15,765 nucleotides of DNA from CAZYPH01 sp964649095 (GTDB lineage: Bacteria > Bdellovibrionota > UBA1018 > UBA923). This document shows, piece by piece, positions 14,083 through 15,765 of this stretch. Below the pieces are notes generated by a model. It worked only from the letters and a program-made list of their open reading frames with translations, did no database searches and had not been told where the DNA came from. The position numbers and the translations under genes are program-made. The stretch's first letter is position 1. Every line of letters starts with the position of its first letter. Where the stretch lies: assembly GCA_964649095.1 (NCBI GenBank), contig CAZYPH010000046.1:1-15765 (forward strand), written 5' to 3'.

Positions 14083-15354
14083 GTGAGCAAACTAAGAAAA
14101 TTCTTGCTAGCGCCTAAAAGCAAACTGCATACTATCAGCATCGTGACTACAACAACAAACACTACTGGGACTATTTACTGGCGTGCCTATTGGTTACTCG
14201 CAGTAATAATTGCTTTTCTACTCGCTACGACACCCTGGATGGATCTTGAAACAGCTCGACATTTTTTGTCCGCAGACGATACAATATCGTATCTTAAAAT
14301 AGCAAATCACGCTCCGCGCATCCAGGACATGCCGATACCATTCCACCATGCGCAACGATTTTTTCCGCACTACTTTGTCGGTAGCTTACATTACTATTTC
14401 GGCTTATCTCTCGAAACCACCTACCGCGCGTGTGTGTTTGTCACGTCATGTTTAATCATTCAGATTTTTGTAAAAATTTTGACGACGTTAGGAATCAGCC
14501 GACAGCAGGTATTAGTATTTACCAGTGCATTGCTTTGTACACCCTACTGTTTTCGTTACTACTGGATCGTTCCAACTATGTGGGCTGACCTCATCTTTGT
14601 TGTAGGACTCCTACATGTTATCTACGGTCTCATAACAGGCCGTATTGTCTGGCTTGTCGCAAGCTGCTTTTTCGCTGCACTCGGCCGGCAGACGACCCTC
14701 CTGATTCTTCCGGGGTTAATTTTATGGATTGCTACAAGCGCCACATGGCAACAATTCAAATGGCACAGACGTATGAGTGCCCTATTCGTAGCAGTTCTTG
14801 TAACACTCACCACCTATAAGTTGTCTTCGTGGATGGCCTACCACAGAGGCTCTGCAAAGCCGATGGGCATCGATGTATTTTATTCACTTCTTAATTGGTT
14901 TTTTAGAGACGAATTTAACTGGCCAGAGTTAGCAGAACATACCGTGCGTGTTATGATACCGTACGCCTTTCCGTTAGCTCTGCTAATAATAGGTGTGCGC
15001 CCATGGAAACAACGGATACCCAAGGAGGCATTAGCACTAATTTTGATGGTACTTGGAATTTGCGCCATGCCATTTTTTGTCGAGCCTCCGTTACAAGTAC
15101 AAAATCAATCAAGGCAAAGTGCCTACGGAGTAGCTCTGGGACTAATCGCTTGCGCCTACTATGTGAAGTCTTCAAACTTGCACAACCCAACAAATAAATA
15201 TTATTGGATGACCCTGATTTTGATCGTCTTAGGCTCGATTCACCACTTGTTCTCGCAACCTGCACATTTTACTGCAATCCATTTTGCTGCGAGCTATATA
15301 GTTATCGCAATACTAATGGGAATTACGTATCGCAAATACCTTGCGCAAGCCTAG
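14083..15354 (+). CDS. Polytopic membrane protein, GT-C-like glycosyltransferase or related
   Basis: The 423-residue product has roughly nine to eleven hydrophobic helices, beginning with YWLLAVIIAFLLATTPW. A short periplasmic loop then carries LSADDTISYLKIA (D65, D66), similar in place and form to the acidic catalytic loop of GT-C (ArnT/PMT-like) enzymes. Lipid-linked sugar or O-antigen transfer would fit its position beside the rfb genes, but no family was firmly recognised and a polymerase-like or purely structural role is possible. The only start candidate after the in-frame stop at 14056-14058 is GTG 14083, without a ribosome-binding site; internal TTG/GTG codons before the first helix cannot be excluded. 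It diverges from the SDR by 27 nt and overlaps the next gene tail to tail by 42 nt. Confidence 0.7.
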   Translation: MSKLRKFLLAPKSKLHTISIVTTTTNTTGTIYWRAYWLLAVIIAFLLATTPWMDLETARHFLSADDTISYLKIANHAPRIQDMPIPFHHAQRFFPHYFVGSLHYYFGLSLETTYRACVFVTSCLIIQIFVKILTTLGISRQQVLVFTSALLCTPYCFRYYWIVPTMWADLIFVVGLLHVIYGLITGRIVWLVASCFFAALGRQTTLLILPGLILWIATSATWQQFKWHRRMSALFVAVLVTLTTYKLSSWMAYHRGSAKPMGIDVFYSLLNWFFRDEFNWPELAEHTVRVMIPYAFPLALLIIGVRPWKQRIPKEALALILMVLGICAMPFFVEPPLQVQNQSRQSAYGVALGLIACAYYVKSSNLHNPTNKYYWMTLILIVLGSIHHLFSQPAHFTAIHFAASYIVIAILMGITYRKYLAQA

Positions 15355-15765
15355 TACGACTACCGCCAGTATTTTTGCAGACCGCGAGAGTTGAAGACAC
15401 CCACCCTTATCGATAATAATCCCATTACGCTCCATTACCGCAAGCCTAGCGCGTATATTGTTTTCTTCTGAGTTACCTCTCTGTGTTAGTTCAACTTCGA
15501 CACCACCACTTGAATAAATTCGATCCAATAACTGTAAAGAGATTGAATTTTGGATACATACTAAACAAACTATATATATATTCCACAACCCAAGAGCCCA
15601 AAATAGTTCCAACAGCAACTGCCTAAAATCATTTGATCGTTGAACCGCAATGAATAACATCGCGAAAGGCATCAATAACATCAATGAGCGTTTTAGCAAC
15701 GGCCCAGAAGTATATCTAAGAAGAACTATATGAGCCAAAACATAGGATATTGCTACGATAAAAAA
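15313..15765 (-). CDS. Membrane protein with C-terminal winged-helix-like domain (N-terminus cut by the window edge)
   Basis: The frame is open to the right edge, so only the last 150 residues are seen; the TTG at 15738 is not a credible start. Three hydrophobic segments (FFIVAISYVLAHIVLL; LMLLMPFAMLFIAV; LELFWALGLWNIYIVCLVCI) are followed by a cytosolic tail. The tail contains SLQLLDRIYSSGG, NIRARLAVMERNGIIIDKGGCLQLS and SAKILAVVVLGLRKVF. This helix, RL-x2-ME-x-NGII, Gly-Gly hairpin pattern looks like a winged-helix fold joined to membrane helices. I do not know the family. It may belong to the neighbouring polysaccharide locus, but it runs opposite to the GT-C-like gene. Confidence 0.65.
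   Translation of the reverse strand, partial: FFIVAISYVLAHIVLLRYTSGPLLKRSLMLLMPFAMLFIAVQRSNDFRQLLLELFWALGLWNIYIVCLVCIQNSISLQLLDRIYSSGGVEVELTQRGNSEENNIRARLAVMERNGIIIDKGGCLQLSRSAKILAVVVLGLRKVFAIRNSH

Noticed and set aside
14062..14090. Minus-strand promoter (TTGCTC, 17-nt spacer, TATTTT) for the rfb operon
   Set aside because: Matches are weak (3 and 4 of 6) and it would leave almost no leader; not strong enough to list.
15571..15581. Short TA repeat (TATATATATA)
   Set aside because: Lies inside the membrane-protein coding region and encodes part of a helix; no sign of a functional repeat.

Overview
The window is chromosomal DNA from a bacterium, most likely a Gram-negative one. It carries a CDP-3,6-dideoxyhexose (O-antigen type) pathway, secreted proteins with Sec-type signal peptides, and a CCA-encoding initiator tRNA. 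An scpB-rluB pair with long low-complexity tails next to an ABC-F gene would suit a Bdellovibrionota or other delta-proteobacteria-like lineage, but that placement is a guess. No phage, insertion sequence, CRISPR array or toxin-antitoxin module was found.

Region 1 (1-3963, plus strand) is a compact housekeeping operon. It starts with scpB (cut by the left edge), followed by an RluB/RsuA-family rRNA pseudouridine synthase whose start lies 125 nt inside scpB, and then an ABC-F ATPase. Region 2 (3967-5205, minus) is a BaiN/HI0933-type flavoprotein, tail to tail with the ABC-F gene. Region 3 (5255-5416) is a complete initiator tRNA unit: promoter, tRNA-fMet and rho-independent terminator. Region 4 (5494-7894, plus) holds a CPBP intramembrane protease and two small secreted proteins of unknown function that look like distant paralogues, closed by a hairpin.

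Region 5 (7940-14055, minus) is a tightly packed surface-polysaccharide operon. In transcription order it reads: UXS-like SDR, FkbM-family methyltransferase, rfbF, rfbG, rfbH, and a VIT-family Fe/Mn transporter. RfbF makes CDP-glucose, RfbG makes CDP-4-keto-6-deoxyglucose, and RfbH (PMP and [2Fe-2S]) removes the 3-OH. The SDR probably acts in the same sugar pathway, and the methyltransferase may decorate the product. The reductase partner of RfbH is not in the window. Region 6 (14083-15765) has a divergent polytopic membrane protein resembling GT-C glycosyltransferases. It is followed, tail to tail with a 42-nt overlap, by the C-terminal part of a membrane protein that ends in a winged-helix-like domain.

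One assembly problem matters. The ten Ns at 7968-7977 break the VIT gene, but deleting them restores an in-frame family-typical C-terminus, so the gap is probably of zero length.

I found no clearly new multi-gene system. The best leads are the opposite-charge scpB/rluB overlap, the paired secreted proteins, and the VIT transporter at the end of the rfb operon. No gene-free stretch exceeds about 120 nt.
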